A stretch of DNA of 64,000 nucleotides, taken from Gillisella vitis (lineage in GTDB: Bacteria > Pseudomonadota > Alphaproteobacteria > Rhizobiales > Rhizobiaceae). The stretch's first letter is position 1. Every line of letters starts with the position of its first letter. Both the position numbers and the translations under genes were made by a program. Shown here piece after piece: positions 1-8,975 of the stretch. Below the pieces are notes generated by a model. The model had not been told where the DNA came from and did not search any database. It worked only from the letters and a program-made list of their open reading frames with translations. Where the stretch lies: contig NZ_LMVL02000008.1 of NCBI RefSeq assembly GCF_001541345.2, positions 145,902-209,901 of the forward strand, in the 5' to 3' direction.

Positions 1-87
1 GAAAATATCCGCACCGCCATTGTCCGGCTTGATAAAGCCGAAGCCTTTGTCGTTGTTGAAGAATTTTACAATGCCAGTTTCGGCCAT
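1..87 (-). CDS. Cold-shock protein (CspA family), 3' part cut by window start
   Basis: The minus strand reads from an ATG at 87 into the window edge and gives the first 29 residues of a cold-shock domain. It has the family's first beta strands and the RNP-1 type motif KGFGFI, followed by the acidic turn PDNGGADIF. Family members are RNA/ssDNA-binding OB-fold proteins of about 67–70 residues that act as RNA chaperones, so about 40 residues lie outside the window. The sequence is close to, but distinct from, the complete cold-shock protein at 59789–59992. The intergenic stretch upstream (88–548) is long, as is common for cold-shock mRNAs with long leaders. Confidence 0.9.
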   Translation of the reverse strand, partial: MAETGIVKFFNNDKGFGFIKPDNGGADIF

Positions 88-548
88 GCGTCAGGTCCTT
101 TTGTCTCTGTCCGGGATCGGCGGACAGCATTGCTCAATCCCGCCCAGGGTCGAGGCAGGGGGTCTAGGCGAGCAAGTTTAAATTGTGAGGAAAGGTCCCT
201 GTTACCGCAGCCACAAGCTGTGAACGACGCCTGTCGTATCCCCTTATGGATGCCCGGAACTTCTGCGTCTCCGGTGCCAGTCGAAATTTAGATCTTTCCG
301 CGCCTTTAAATTGCCCGAACCCACTCAAGAGTGCTTGGTTTGTGGGAAATTGGCAAGCAAAAGTTTTTTTACCAATCTATGATCTGGCATGGTTCAAGCC
401 GGGGCGATTCGTGCCTTTCCGGGCCATATCTGTGCTGTTTTCGCTAAAAATTCCGAAAACTGCATCGTGGACGATGTAATTCATCCTCAATATGCCGGTT
501 GCAGCGGTAAAGTTTTTCAAATTGATAAAATAAGGCGTGACTTAAAAT
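88..548. other. Intergenic region upstream of the cold-shock gene
   Basis: About 460 bases separate the cold-shock start from the end of the EamA gene. Short open frames exist on the plus strand, but none has a ribosome-binding site or a protein-like composition. The right half is AT-richer. The stretch probably holds the cold-shock promoter and leader; no motif was assigned. Confidence 0.5.
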
Positions 549-1439
549 TTATTGTCGTAAAGCGCGCTGTTTGCCCCATTCAGGCACGATTTCCACCGCC
601 AGCATGGCGAGAAACATCAGGGCGCAGCCAAGGTAGCCGATCGGCGCCAGAGATTCATGCAGGATGACAGCGCCAAGCAATGCACCGAACAGTGCCTCTG
701 ACGACATGAAAATCGCCGCTTGCGAAGAGGATGTGTAACGCTGGCCGATGATTTGCAGGCTGAAGGCCAGTCCGCTCGACAACAGGCCGCCATACAGGAT
801 TTGCGTCATCGAATTTTCGATATCGGCAAGGCTGATCGGCTCCAGGCTAAGGGCGGCGAGCGTGCAGAGAAGCGCGGTGACGGCAAACTGGATGGTGGCA
901 AGGGCGAGGGGCCGCGACAGGGTCTGGATAATCCGGCCCGTCAGCAAAATCTGCACCGCGAAAAACCCGGCGCACAGAATAGTCAGTCCGTCGCCGGTAC
1001 TGAGTGCCGAAAGGCTGCCGCCGCTGAGCAGCAGGATGCCGAGCAGGGCGGCAAGTGCGGAAGGCCAGATGACCCAATGGGGCCGATGCCGCAGAAACAC
1101 CACCGCCAGGACCGGCACGATCACCACATAAAGGCCGGTGAGGAAGCTGGCATTGGTCACGGTGGTGGTTTTCAGGCCGAATTGCTGGGCCGTCTGGGCG
1201 GCAAACAGCAGGACGCCGATAATGATGAACATCCTCACATCGCCCACCGACAATCTATCGCGGCTACGTCGGCTTTCGAGCACGGCAAAGGGCAGCAGCA
1301 CGAGTGTCGCAATGCCAAATCGCAGGGCATTGAACCAATGGGCGCCCAGATGATCCATAGCGGTGGACTGCGCCACGAACCCGCCGCCCCAGATGGCGGC
1401 AGCCAGAAGAAGAAGGAGATTGGCCTGAATGCGGGTCAC
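549..1439 (-). CDS. EamA/DMT-family transporter (RhaT/YdcZ-like permease)
   Basis: The protein is 296 residues long, starts at GTG 1439 behind an AGGAT-like site, and is very hydrophobic, with about ten predicted membrane helices arranged as two EamA repeats of five. The first repeat begins with AAAIWGGGFVAQ, typical of the 10-TMS drug/metabolite exporter family, and a similar helix pattern recurs from about residue 150. Members export small metabolites such as amino acids or drugs across the inner membrane; the substrate cannot be read from sequence. The gene stands alone between two intergenic regions. Confidence 0.87.
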   Translation of the reverse strand: MTRIQANLLLLLAAAIWGGGFVAQSTAMDHLGAHWFNALRFGIATLVLLPFAVLESRRSRDRLSVGDVRMFIIIGVLLFAAQTAQQFGLKTTTVTNASFLTGLYVVIVPVLAVVFLRHRPHWVIWPSALAALLGILLLSGGSLSALSTGDGLTILCAGFFAVQILLTGRIIQTLSRPLALATIQFAVTALLCTLAALSLEPISLADIENSMTQILYGGLLSSGLAFSLQIIGQRYTSSSQAAIFMSSEALFGALLGAVILHESLAPIGYLGCALMFLAMLAVEIVPEWGKQRALRQ

Positions 1440-1603
1440 TGAACCATCCTGATCCTGCCCTGCGGCTCATCTTAAGGCTGTGCAGGCAATTCGGTGGCTC
1501 TATCAGGCGACATCAATGGCCGCAAGAACTGCGATATCTGTTTTGGACCATTCCGGGGTTGTTTTCAGGTGTTTCAAACATACGAAACATGCCTACGGAA
1601 ACG

Positions 1604-2026
1604 CTACAGATCCTGATTGTTTTTTGGTGGCGCCCGGTTGAGCCAGACGATCAACAGGCCGAACAGGCTGAGCAGGGCAAGAACGCGGCGGTCGGCCAGC
1701 ACTGAGAGATAGCCTGGGACATGCACGGAGGAAACGGTGCCAGCGACAGCTCGGTCGACGCCGTTGTTGCGGGCAAGCGTATTGCTCAGCAGATCTTTCT
1801 GGGTGATCGGCAGAGCGATACTGCCGGTTTCCATCGTGTCGACCGGTGTTTGATCGGTCATTGTGCTTGCCGCCACTGAGGGGGCCTGTTGCCCACTTGC
1901 GGGGGCCGCCGAAACCCATGCGGTCGGCAGTGTGAAAGCGGCCAGCGCAATCCAGGCCGCAAACATGGTTTTCCGGCCAAAATCCCAGGGTTTCGAGGGG
2001 TTATTTTCCGTCCTGTTCCGTCTCAT
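1604..2026 (-). CDS. Hypothetical exported/anchored protein
   Basis: A reading frame of 140 residues runs from the ATG at 2026. An N-terminal basic stretch (about 1–19) is followed by a hydrophobic segment MFAAWIALAAFTLPTAWVSA that looks like a signal peptide. A Ser/Thr/Ala-rich, low-complexity middle follows, then a C-terminal hydrophobic helix (about 115–131) and the tail WLNRAPPKNNQDL. A single-pass or bitopic envelope protein is likely. The frame stays open upstream to 2182, but those residues look uncoded; the ATG at 1966 is another possible start. No family was recognised. Confidence 0.5.
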   Translation of the reverse strand: MRRNRTENNPSKPWDFGRKTMFAAWIALAAFTLPTAWVSAAPASGQQAPSVAASTMTDQTPVDTMETGSIALPITQKDLLSNTLARNNGVDRAVAGTVSSVHVPGYLSVLADRRVLALLSLFGLLIVWLNRAPPKNNQDL

Positions 2027-2343
2027 CTCGCCGCTTTCTTCTGCCCAACCGCAGGATGATAAAAGCCGGTCGAAATCGTCGGCAAAGGGACGAAATTGCG
2101 GCACTGCACTGCAAAAAATAAGGCGATATTGTGGCGTGTTAATATTTGGCCATTCCGGTCGGTTAATGGCGCTTTCCGGCATGCTGGCTGGATGTTTTTG
2201 CGCCGTCCTGTCACCGTGACAAGAAAAGCATCGGCACTGGCCGTTTCCGCTTGATCCGGGCAGGCAGAATTGTCATACAGCTGTAACCTGAAGCCTTGGG
2301 CAAACCAAGGTTTGCAATCGATCAACAGCTTCAGGATAATTTC
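2027..2343. other. Divergent intergenic region (hypothetical gene / aatA)
   Basis: About 317 bases between the divergently read hypothetical protein and aatA. It must hold the aatA promoter and leader. AGGA about 10 bases before the ATG at 2344 is the aatA ribosome-binding site. No operator or RNA structure was recognised. Confidence 0.4.
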
Positions 2344-3546
2344 ATGGCTTTTCTTGCCGACGCCCTTTCCCGTGTTAAGCCTTCCGCCACCATTGCCGTG
2401 TCGCAGAAAGCTCGTGAACTGAAAGCGAAAGGCCGTGACGTGATCGGCCTTGGCGCGGGCGAACCGGACTTCGATACGCCCGACAACATCAAGCAGGCCG
2501 CCATTGAGGCCATCCATCGCGGCGAGACCAAGTACACGCCGATCTCAGGTATTCCGGAATTGCGCAAGGCGATTTCCGACAAGTACAAGCGCGAGAACAA
2601 TCTCGACTACAAGCCGGAGCAGACGATTGTCGGCACCGGTGGCAAGCAGATCCTGTTCAACGCCTTCATGGCGACGCTGAACGCTGGCGATGAAGTAATC
2701 ATTCCGACGCCTTACTGGGTCTCCTATCCGGAAATGGTGGCGCTGTGCGGCGGCACGCCTGTCTTCGTTGCCACCACGCAGGAGAATAACTTCAAGCTGA
2801 CGGCGGAAGATCTCGAAAAGGCGATCACCCCGAAGACCAAGTGGTTCCTGTTCAACTCGCCGTCCAACCCATCGGGTGCTGCCTATACCGAAGCCGAGCT
2901 GAAGGCTCTGACCGACGTGCTGTTGCGCCACGAGCAGGTCTGGGTGCTGACCGACGACATGTATGAGCACCTGACCTATGGTGACTTCAAATTCACCACA
3001 CCTGCGGAAGTCGAGCCGAAGCTCTATGACCGCACATTGACCATGAACGGCGTTTCCAAGGCCTATGCAATGACCGGCTGGCGGATTGGCTATGCCGCAG
3101 GCCCGCTGCCGCTGATCAAGGCGATGGACATGATCCAAGGCCAGCAGACCTCGGGCGCTTGCTCTATCGCTCAGTGGGCGGCTGTGGAAGCGTTGAACGG
3201 CACTCAGGACTTCATTCCGGAAAACAAGAAGATCTTCGAAGGCCGCCGCGATCTGGTGGTTTCGATGCTCAACCAGGCCAAGGGCATCGTATGCCCATCG
3301 CCGGAAGGGGCTTTCTATGTCTATCCGTCCTGCGCAGGCCTGATGGGCAAGACCGCGCCGTCGGGCAAGGTTTTGGAAAGCGATGAGGATTTCGTCACCG
3401 AACTGCTGGAAACAGAAGGCGTAGCCGTGGTGCATGGCAGCGCCTTCGGCCTTGGCCCGAACTTCCGCATTTCCTATGCGACCTCGGAAGCCCTGCTGGA
3501 AGAAGCCTGCAAGCGCATCCAGCGCTTCTGCGCGGCCTGCAAGTAA
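2344..3546 (+). CDS. aatA: Aspartate aminotransferase (class I, subfamily I-gamma/Ib type)
   Basis: A 400-residue PLP-dependent aminotransferase that interconverts aspartate and 2-oxoglutarate with oxaloacetate and glutamate in the cytoplasm. The start at 2344 (MAFLADALSRVKPSAT) is preceded by AGGA and matches the usual N-terminus of rhizobial AatA; an in-frame ATG at 2296 would add 16 unlikely residues. Visible motifs are GLGAGEPDFDTP near residue 40, the NSPSNPSG loop near 175, the PLP-lysine context SKAYAMTGWR with Lys at about 239, and the substrate-carboxylate Arg in the C-terminal FRISYATS. A strong hairpin terminator follows at 3571–3604. It is monocistronic. Confidence 0.95.
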   Translation: MAFLADALSRVKPSATIAVSQKARELKAKGRDVIGLGAGEPDFDTPDNIKQAAIEAIHRGETKYTPISGIPELRKAISDKYKRENNLDYKPEQTIVGTGGKQILFNAFMATLNAGDEVIIPTPYWVSYPEMVALCGGTPVFVATTQENNFKLTAEDLEKAITPKTKWFLFNSPSNPSGAAYTEAELKALTDVLLRHEQVWVLTDDMYEHLTYGDFKFTTPAEVEPKLYDRTLTMNGVSKAYAMTGWRIGYAAGPLPLIKAMDMIQGQQTSGACSIAQWAAVEALNGTQDFIPENKKIFEGRRDLVVSMLNQAKGIVCPSPEGAFYVYPSCAGLMGKTAPSGKVLESDEDFVTELLETEGVAVVHGSAFGLGPNFRISYATSEALLEEACKRIQRFCAACK

Positions 3547-3570
3547 GTTTTCGCTTAGCAGTAAAACTAA

Positions 3571-3604
3571 AGAGCGGGATGGTAATGCCATCCCGCTCTT
3601 TTCT
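3571..3604 (+). terminator. Intrinsic terminator after aatA
   Basis: A 12-bp stem (AGAGCGGGATGG / CCATCCCGCTCT) with a 5-base loop is followed by a T-rich run. It lies 24 bases after the aatA stop. The flanking A residues on the left let it serve the convergent OpgC-type gene as well. Confidence 0.9.
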
Positions 3605-3635
3605 ATTTCTCTATAACGTGCGCAGAGGAAGCCGG

Positions 3636-4862
3636 TCAGGCGTTCTGCATTTGCTTTCCTGCCGGGGCAGGGGCCGGAACTGGCTTGGGTTCCGGAGCCG
3701 GAGCAAAATAGATGTCGCGTTCGCGGTAGAGGGCCGGCAGAGCCAGAAGCGACACGCAGAACACGGCGATCATGGTTTTCGACAGTTCCGAGAATGGGCC
3801 GACCCGGCCATCGATATAGCGCACCGCAAATACCACCAGCACATGCCAGAGATAGACATGCAGGGAGTGACGGCCCAGCAATTGCAGGAAGCTGAGGCTG
3901 AAGACGCTGTTGATGACGCTTGCCGTCTTGCGCACGAAAGCGCTGTCATATTTCGGACCGGCGATCAGCAGCCAGGCAACCAGGCTGGCCATGGCGGCGA
4001 AATTCAGCAGATAGACGGGGCCGAAGTCGGCACGCACTTCCATCGTGCCGAATTTTTGCAGCACCACATCCGGCATCAGGCCGTGAGCTGTCATGATTCG
4101 CAGTGGCAGGAAGAACAGCAGCACGGCAAGCGCTGTCTTGGGGATCAGCGTCTTTTCGGGGCTGAATACTTTGCTCCACTCGATGTTGCGGGTCGCGGTC
4201 AGGCTGCCGGCAATCAGGCCGGAGAAGAACACGATCTGCCAGCCCAGCAGGTTGAAGCTTGCACGAATGCCTTCCTTTTCGGCGGCGCCCAGCCAGGCGT
4301 CGAGCGGATAGGTGATCAGGCGGTGCAGGCCAAGCTGTCCTGCCATCCAGACGACCAATGAGCCGATGGCAACACTTGCCCAGCGACCGGTGATGCAGAG
4401 CCAGATCAGGACCGGCGCAAACACCATGTAGATGATATATTGTGGCAGGATATCCATATAGGTCGGCTGGAACAGGAATGTGGCAATCGAGGCGAGCCGC
4501 AGCGGATCGCCGAGCGATACTTCACCCAACCAGTCATGCCAGATTCCGGCAGCGCCCGGCAGCACGAATCGGGCTAGCAGGACCAGCAGAATAATGCCCA
4601 TGGCGTAGCGATACAGCTCCAGCGCCCGCGCCCAGATCCGCTCGCGTCCCGCTTCATAGCCGCTTTTTAGCATCTTGCGGCCATAGACCATGCCGACCAG
4701 CAGACCGGACATGAAGACGAAGCCCTGCGCATCCTCGACGAATGTCAGGTTGCGGTGATTGACCTCTACCAGCAGATAGCCGCCCGTGAAGATCAGGTGG
4801 TTCAACATCATGAAGACGAGGAAATATCCCCGCATTCCGTCTAGGACATCTAATCTTTTCAA
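3636..4862 (-). CDS. OpgC-domain membrane acyltransferase (glucan succinyltransferase-like)
   Basis: A polytopic membrane protein of about 408 residues. The best start is TTG at 4862 (M/KRLDVLDGMRGYFLV) with GGGAG upstream; a GTG at 4955 stays open but adds a non-conserved Cys/His/Pro-rich stretch. It shows the OpgC/acyltransferase-3 hallmark RLDVLDGMRG at the first helix, then about ten hydrophobic segments, and HSLHVYLWHV near the C-terminus. Family members succinylate periplasmic or cyclic glucans at the inner membrane, which in rhizobia aids osmotic adaptation and host interaction. The last 20 residues are Pro/Ala-rich. The acceptor glycan is inferred from the family. Confidence 0.85.
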   Translation of the reverse strand: MKRLDVLDGMRGYFLVFMMLNHLIFTGGYLLVEVNHRNLTFVEDAQGFVFMSGLLVGMVYGRKMLKSGYEAGRERIWARALELYRYAMGIILLVLLARFVLPGAAGIWHDWLGEVSLGDPLRLASIATFLFQPTYMDILPQYIIYMVFAPVLIWLCITGRWASVAIGSLVVWMAGQLGLHRLITYPLDAWLGAAEKEGIRASFNLLGWQIVFFSGLIAGSLTATRNIEWSKVFSPEKTLIPKTALAVLLFFLPLRIMTAHGLMPDVVLQKFGTMEVRADFGPVYLLNFAAMASLVAWLLIAGPKYDSAFVRKTASVINSVFSLSFLQLLGRHSLHVYLWHVLVVFAVRYIDGRVGPFSELSKTMIAVFCVSLLALPALYRERDIYFAPAPEPKPVPAPAPAGKQMQNA

Positions 4863-5033
4863 GGTCCCGGCTCCCGGTTCGCGTCCTGCCCAGCAGGTCG
4901 GTTTTTGCCCTTCATCGTGGTGACAATGCGGCGGACCGGGTAACGACCCGATCACATAACCGCAACGAGTGTTTGCAAGAAAGGTTCCGGCATCAAAATC
5001 TTGTGACTGGATTTTGACCGGTGAAACCGGCTC

Positions 5034-6200
5034 TCAAAGGCCGAGAGCGGACAGCATGATGAAGGTGGCAAACAAGATGAAATGGGTCATGCCCTCGATG
5101 GCATTGGTCTCGCCATCGTTGAGGTTGATGGCCGCCGCGACAAGGGTGATCAGCACCATCACCGTCTGCACCGGGGTCATCGCCATGATGAAGGGCTGGC
5201 CGGTGTAAAGGGCGATGGCCTCCATGACCGGCACCGTCAGGATGACAGTCGACAGCGAAGCCCCCATGGCGATGTTGACGGTGGCCTGCATACGGTTGCG
5301 CAAGGCCGCTCTCAGTGCCGTCATGATTTCTGGGGCAGCCGAGATGGTGGCAACCACAATGGCCATGATGGTCGGCGGCGCGCCGGTATCGCGCAAGCCC
5401 TCGGTCATCAGGGCGGACATGAATTCGGCGAGAACGCCGATCAGCACCACGCCAAACAGGATGACGGCGATGGAGGATGCGATGCTTCCGTCTTCCTCGT
5501 CATGGGGCAAGGCCTCCTGTGGGGCTTGCAGTGGTTCTGCGGCGCTTTTGGTGGCTTCTACGCCGTTGGAGGGGGCCTTTGCTGTCGTTGCGGCCTTGGG
5601 TGCGGCGCGACCGGTATAGCTATAGCTGAAGAAATAGCTGTGCTGTCCGACCTGCATACGCAAGAACAGCCCATAAAGCGCCAGCATGGCAAAGATGGTG
5701 AAGGTGGAATAATAGGTCCATTTATCGACGGGAATGAATTCCGGCACGATCATCGATATGCCCATGGCCGTCAGGATCATCACGCCATAGGTCTTGCCGC
5801 TATCGTCATTATAGGGCTGTTCGCCGTGTTTGAGCCCGCCCAGCAAGGCGGCAAGGCCCAGAATGCCGTTGATATCCAGCATCACAGCCGAATAGATCGT
5901 GTCGCGCACCAGGGTAGGAGAGCTTTCGCCCTGCATCATGATGGCAAGGATCAGCACTTCCACGGCCACGGCTGACAGGGTGAGGATCATGGTGCCATAG
6001 GGGTCGCCAACCCGGCGGGCGAGGATTTCCGCGTGATGCGCCACCCGGATCGACGCCACCAATATGCCGCCAATCAACACTGCCGCAGCGATGAGGCTGA
6101 TGGTTGGCCCGGCCTCAATCAGGGAATGTTCGAGGAAGAACACGGCTATCGCCAATGCGATGGGGATCAGCAGGGACTTTTCCCGGAGCAAAACTGTCAC
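5034..6200 (-). CDS. chaA: Calcium/proton (cation/H+) antiporter, ChaA type
   Basis: 388 residues, starting at GTG 6200 behind AAGGATGAAGAG. It is a CaCA-superfamily exchanger with two inverted blocks of helices. The first holds GDPYGTMILTLSAVAVEV near residue 65, the second AAPEIMTALRAALRNRMQA near 300, each with the acidic residue expected in an alpha-repeat. A hydrophilic Ala/Pro/Glu-rich loop (about 200–240) separates the halves. ChaA proteins expel Ca2+ or Na+/K+ in exchange for H+ across the inner membrane, mainly at alkaline pH. The gene is monocistronic; its upstream region carries an unrelated hairpin and repeat. Confidence 0.9.
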   Translation of the reverse strand: MTVLLREKSLLIPIALAIAVFFLEHSLIEAGPTISLIAAAVLIGGILVASIRVAHHAEILARRVGDPYGTMILTLSAVAVEVLILAIMMQGESSPTLVRDTIYSAVMLDINGILGLAALLGGLKHGEQPYNDDSGKTYGVMILTAMGISMIVPEFIPVDKWTYYSTFTIFAMLALYGLFLRMQVGQHSYFFSYSYTGRAAPKAATTAKAPSNGVEATKSAAEPLQAPQEALPHDEEDGSIASSIAVILFGVVLIGVLAEFMSALMTEGLRDTGAPPTIMAIVVATISAAPEIMTALRAALRNRMQATVNIAMGASLSTVILTVPVMEAIALYTGQPFIMAMTPVQTVMVLITLVAAAINLNDGETNAIEGMTHFILFATFIMLSALGL

Positions 6201-6392
6201 GTCTCTTCATCCTTTAAAACCGCAGGCGCGGCATTATTTGTCATTCAAGCAGGGTAGCGGGGCAAGCAAGAGCCATTCAGGGGCTGAGCATGGATTTCTG
6301 TATAGTGATTCGCCATTGCGGTGCGTCCGTTCTCTTTCGCATCTGCAACGTGTTGAGGCAATTTGCAGTTCCGTCCTCAAGATGCGATAGTT

Positions 6393-6432
6393 ACACCAAT
6401 GGCCATTGAAAATGGCCATTGGTGTTCCTTTT
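6393..6432 (+). terminator. Strong plus-strand terminator hairpin with no upstream gene
   Basis: A perfect 15-bp stem (ACACCAATGGCCATT, 6393–6407, pairing with 6411–6425) with a GAA loop is followed by TCC and a run of seven Ts. No plus-strand gene ends here: the nearest one upstream is on the other strand. An extended −10-like TGTATAGT lies near 6300. It may end a small RNA or guard the DUF2188 gene from read-through. Confidence 0.65.
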
Positions 6433-6474
6433 TTGAATATCTCAAGCCTTTGACGCATTTGAGATATTCGAAAC
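6427..6474 (-). repeat. Dispersed palindromic repeat, copy A
   Basis: The minus strand reads GTTTCGAATATCTCAAATGC followed by a near-inverted half. About 40 of 48 positions match 60371–60418 on the plus strand. The unit folds as a hairpin through CGAATATCTCAA and its partner TTGAGATATTC, so it is a REP-like intergenic element. It overlaps the T-run of the preceding hairpin. Confidence 0.7.
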
Positions 6475-6561
6475 GCCTTCAAGGTGAGGATGCGTGAGCA
6501 TATTCGAGCCTTGGTATCAGATGACAGGGAGCTCAATCATTGCACAGGGAGAAGATGCATC

Positions 6562-6825
6562 ATGGTCAAGGTTACCTATGAAATCGTTCCGCATGATGAA
6601 GGCTGGGCCTATCGGCTGAACGGTGCCTATTCCGAACGCTTCGATACGCATGACCAGGCATTGGAAGCGGCGCGGATCGTCATGCAGGAAATCGCCCAGG
6701 CCGATGAGCCGGTAAGGATTGTCTATCAGGATGAGAGCGGCAAGTGGCGAGCGGAAATGAGCAATGGCGACGACCGGCCCGAGGTGGAAATCCTTGACCA
6801 CTACGACCAATCCCGCATTGCCTGA
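6562..6825 (+). CDS. DUF2188-domain protein
   Basis: An 87-residue cytoplasmic protein from the ATG at 6562, preceded by CAGGGAGAAG; the frame remains open to 6484 without a better start. The sequence MVKVTYEIVPHDEGWAYRLN, then an Ala-rich helix (HDQALEAARIVMQEIA) and VRIVYQDESGKWRAE, matches the DUF2188 layout of a beta hairpin, a helix and a beta strand. The function of this family is unknown. It is followed by the convergent LysR gene 37 bases away. Confidence 0.8.
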   Translation: MVKVTYEIVPHDEGWAYRLNGAYSERFDTHDQALEAARIVMQEIAQADEPVRIVYQDESGKWRAEMSNGDDRPEVEILDHYDQSRIA

Positions 6826-6862
6826 ACGGCCTGCACTGGCTGCGAGGATTGCGCAGTCAATG

Positions 6863-7765
6863 TCATTCGCGCAGATAGGCCAATAATCCCTCGACCACGG
6901 CGTCGAACACCGTCCGGCAGCGACGACTGAGTTTCAGATCCTCGTGCATGACCACGAATGTGTCGAGCGCGATATCGAGGGTTCCGGGCAGGACTTCGAT
7001 GAGATCCGCATGGCGGCGGGCGAGGCCGCGTTGACACATGCCGATCCCCAATCCGGCGCGGATGGCTGCAAATTGTGCGAGGTTGCTGTCGCTGCGGAAC
7101 TGAAAATGCAGGGCGTCCAGATCCGGACGGGTTCTCAGCAAATCCCTGATATAGGCCAGCTGCCTGTCGAAACCGATGAGGCGATGATCGGCAAGCTGCG
7201 CCAGACTTGATGGCGTGCCGTGGCGCTCGAGATAGCGCCGATGGGCATAAAAGCCGATGCCAATCGCCCCGATATGGCGGCTGATCAGGGCGAGCTGGGT
7301 TGGCGCCACCATACGCACGGCAATATCCACTTCCCGGTGGAGCAGATCCTCCATCTGGTCGGTGGCCGATAGCTCGATTTCCAGTCCGAGAAACTGCTCC
7401 TGTAAGCGGGCGAAAATTGGGGGAAGCACTTCCACGGCGATCATTTCGCTGGCGCTGATCCGCACCGGTCCACGCACGTCAACTGCATCTCCCTGTTCCC
7501 CGGCGGCAATGCGCGCCAGCGATGCGCTGGTGGCGGCCATCAGGGCAGCGTGGCCCCGCATGGCAAGGGCGGTTTCCGTCGGCAGCAGGCCGCGCTGGCT
7601 GCGCAGGAACAAGGGCGTGCCGAAAGCCTGTTCCAGCATCTCGATATGGCGACCGACTGTCGGCTGGGTCAGGCCGAGCTGACGCGCTGCGCCAGACAGC
7701 GAACCCTCCGTGATCACGGCGAGAAGACTGCGATAAAGATCCCAGCTCAATTGGTCTGCGTTCAT
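6863..7765 (-). CDS. LysR-family transcriptional regulator
   Basis: 300 residues from the ATG at 7765. The N-terminal winged HTH is clear (LLAVITEGSLSGAARQLGLT then QPTVGRHIEMLEQAFGTPLF, about residues 12–52), followed by a periplasmic-binding-fold effector domain with DVRGPVRISASEMIA opening the co-inducer region. It is divergent from the epimerase-like gene at 7864 with a 98-base intergenic region, the usual layout of a LysR regulator and its target. The effector is unknown. Confidence 0.9.
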   Translation of the reverse strand: MNADQLSWDLYRSLLAVITEGSLSGAARQLGLTQPTVGRHIEMLEQAFGTPLFLRSQRGLLPTETALAMRGHAALMAATSASLARIAAGEQGDAVDVRGPVRISASEMIAVEVLPPIFARLQEQFLGLEIELSATDQMEDLLHREVDIAVRMVAPTQLALISRHIGAIGIGFYAHRRYLERHGTPSSLAQLADHRLIGFDRQLAYIRDLLRTRPDLDALHFQFRSDSNLAQFAAIRAGLGIGMCQRGLARRHADLIEVLPGTLDIALDTFVVMHEDLKLSRRCRTVFDAVVEGLLAYLRE

Positions 7766-7863
7766 GCATTTTTGTATAGCATGGATATGGAAATATACAA
7801 TTTCGAATACCTCAATAATGAGGGATGATCGGCAATCGAAACAGCAGAAGTCTGGAGATTGCT

Positions 7864-8925
7864 ATGACAGAGATCGACGATATCAGTGGTTCTATTCCGC
7901 AGCCCGGCCCGATTGCCCTCGTGCTCGGTGCAACGGGAGGGATAGGGGGCGCCGTCGCACGGGCGCTGACCGGTCGGGGATATCATGTGCGGGCTCTTCA
8001 CCGCGATGCGGCCCGAATGGTGGCGAAGCAGAAACAGGGGCAACCAGTACTGGAATGGGTGCAGGGCGATGCGATGAACCGCGCCGATGTCCTAAAGGCG
8101 GCCAAGGGCGCTTCGGTTATCCTGCACGGTGTCAATCCGCCCGGCTATCGCAACTGGGGGAAGCTGGTGTTGCCGATGATCGACAATACCATTGCCGCGG
8201 CCCGTGCCAGCGGTGCCTGTATCCTGATGCCGGGGACGATCTATAATTACGGCCCGGATGCCTTCCCGCTGCTCAACGAGGTGAGTCCGCAGCATCCTCA
8301 GACTGTCAAGGGTCAAATCCGGGTAGAACTGGAGCGGCGGTTGGAACAGGCAGCAGGCGAGGGGGTGCGGGTCATTCTTGTCCGGGCTGGCGATTTCTTC
8401 GGGCCAGACGCGGGAAATAACTGGTTTGCTCAAGGGCTGATTACCCCCGGCAAGCCCGCGACCCGGGTTAACCTGCCGGGCAGGCCAGGCGTCAGCCATA
8501 GCTGGGCCTATCTGCCTGATGTCGCAGAAATATTTATCCGGCTACTGGAATGCGCACCGGACCTGCCAGCCTTCGCCCGTTTTCACATGCAGGGCCATGT
8601 CGATACGAACGGATATGCCATGGCACAGGCGATCCGGCGGGCAAGTGGCAGCGATTCTGTCCGGTTCAAGCGCTTTCCCTGGTGGATGGTGCCGTTGCTG
8701 TCACCCATCCTGCCAGTGTTCAAGGAACTCATGGAAATGCGCTACCTGTGGCGCGAACCTATCGCGCTGGATAACCGTCGTCTCGTTGAGGTGCTTGGGG
8801 AGGAGCCAAGGACGGCATTGGATGTGGCGGTTGCCACGACCTTGAAGAGCCTGAAGTGCTTGCAAACCAATGCGGTTCTCCCTGAAGCAAGCCGTTCGAT
8901 GGCATCTGAAACTGCACTGGATTGA
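7864..8925 (+). CDS. NAD(P)-binding epimerase/dehydratase-like protein (extended/atypical SDR)
   Basis: 353 residues from the ATG at 7864, with TGGAGA six bases upstream; a start at 7825 is less likely. The N-terminus carries a Rossmann dinucleotide motif, ALVLGATGGIGGAVARAL (about residues 17–34), followed by RALHRD as in NAD(P)H-binding or NmrA/epimerase-like proteins. The canonical YxxxK pair is not obvious; the region around INYGPD replaces it. Substrate is unknown. It is probably controlled by the divergent LysR gene. A terminator follows at once. Confidence 0.8.
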   Translation: MTEIDDISGSIPQPGPIALVLGATGGIGGAVARALTGRGYHVRALHRDAARMVAKQKQGQPVLEWVQGDAMNRADVLKAAKGASVILHGVNPPGYRNWGKLVLPMIDNTIAAARASGACILMPGTIYNYGPDAFPLLNEVSPQHPQTVKGQIRVELERRLEQAAGEGVRVILVRAGDFFGPDAGNNWFAQGLITPGKPATRVNLPGRPGVSHSWAYLPDVAEIFIRLLECAPDLPAFARFHMQGHVDTNGYAMAQAIRRASGSDSVRFKRFPWWMVPLLSPILPVFKELMEMRYLWREPIALDNRRLVEVLGEEPRTALDVAVATTLKSLKCLQTNAVLPEASRSMASETALD

Positions 8926-8931
8926 TGCAAC

Positions 8932-8964
8932 AAGACCCCGCCAGAGGGTGGCGGGGTCTCTATT
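8932..8964. terminator. Bidirectional terminator between converging genes
   Basis: The stem AGACCCCGCCA / TGGCGGGGTCT encloses a 6-base loop, with T-rich flanks on both strands. It sits between the stop of the epimerase-like gene and the stop of the old yellow enzyme gene. Confidence 0.8.
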
Positions 8965-8975
8965 AAGGTCTACGA

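Noticed and set aside
720..1442. Long plus-strand frame of 240 codons
   Set aside because: It is antisense to the EamA transporter, rich in Gly/Gln/Asp/His as is typical for the shadow frame of a high-GC membrane gene, and has no ribosome-binding site.
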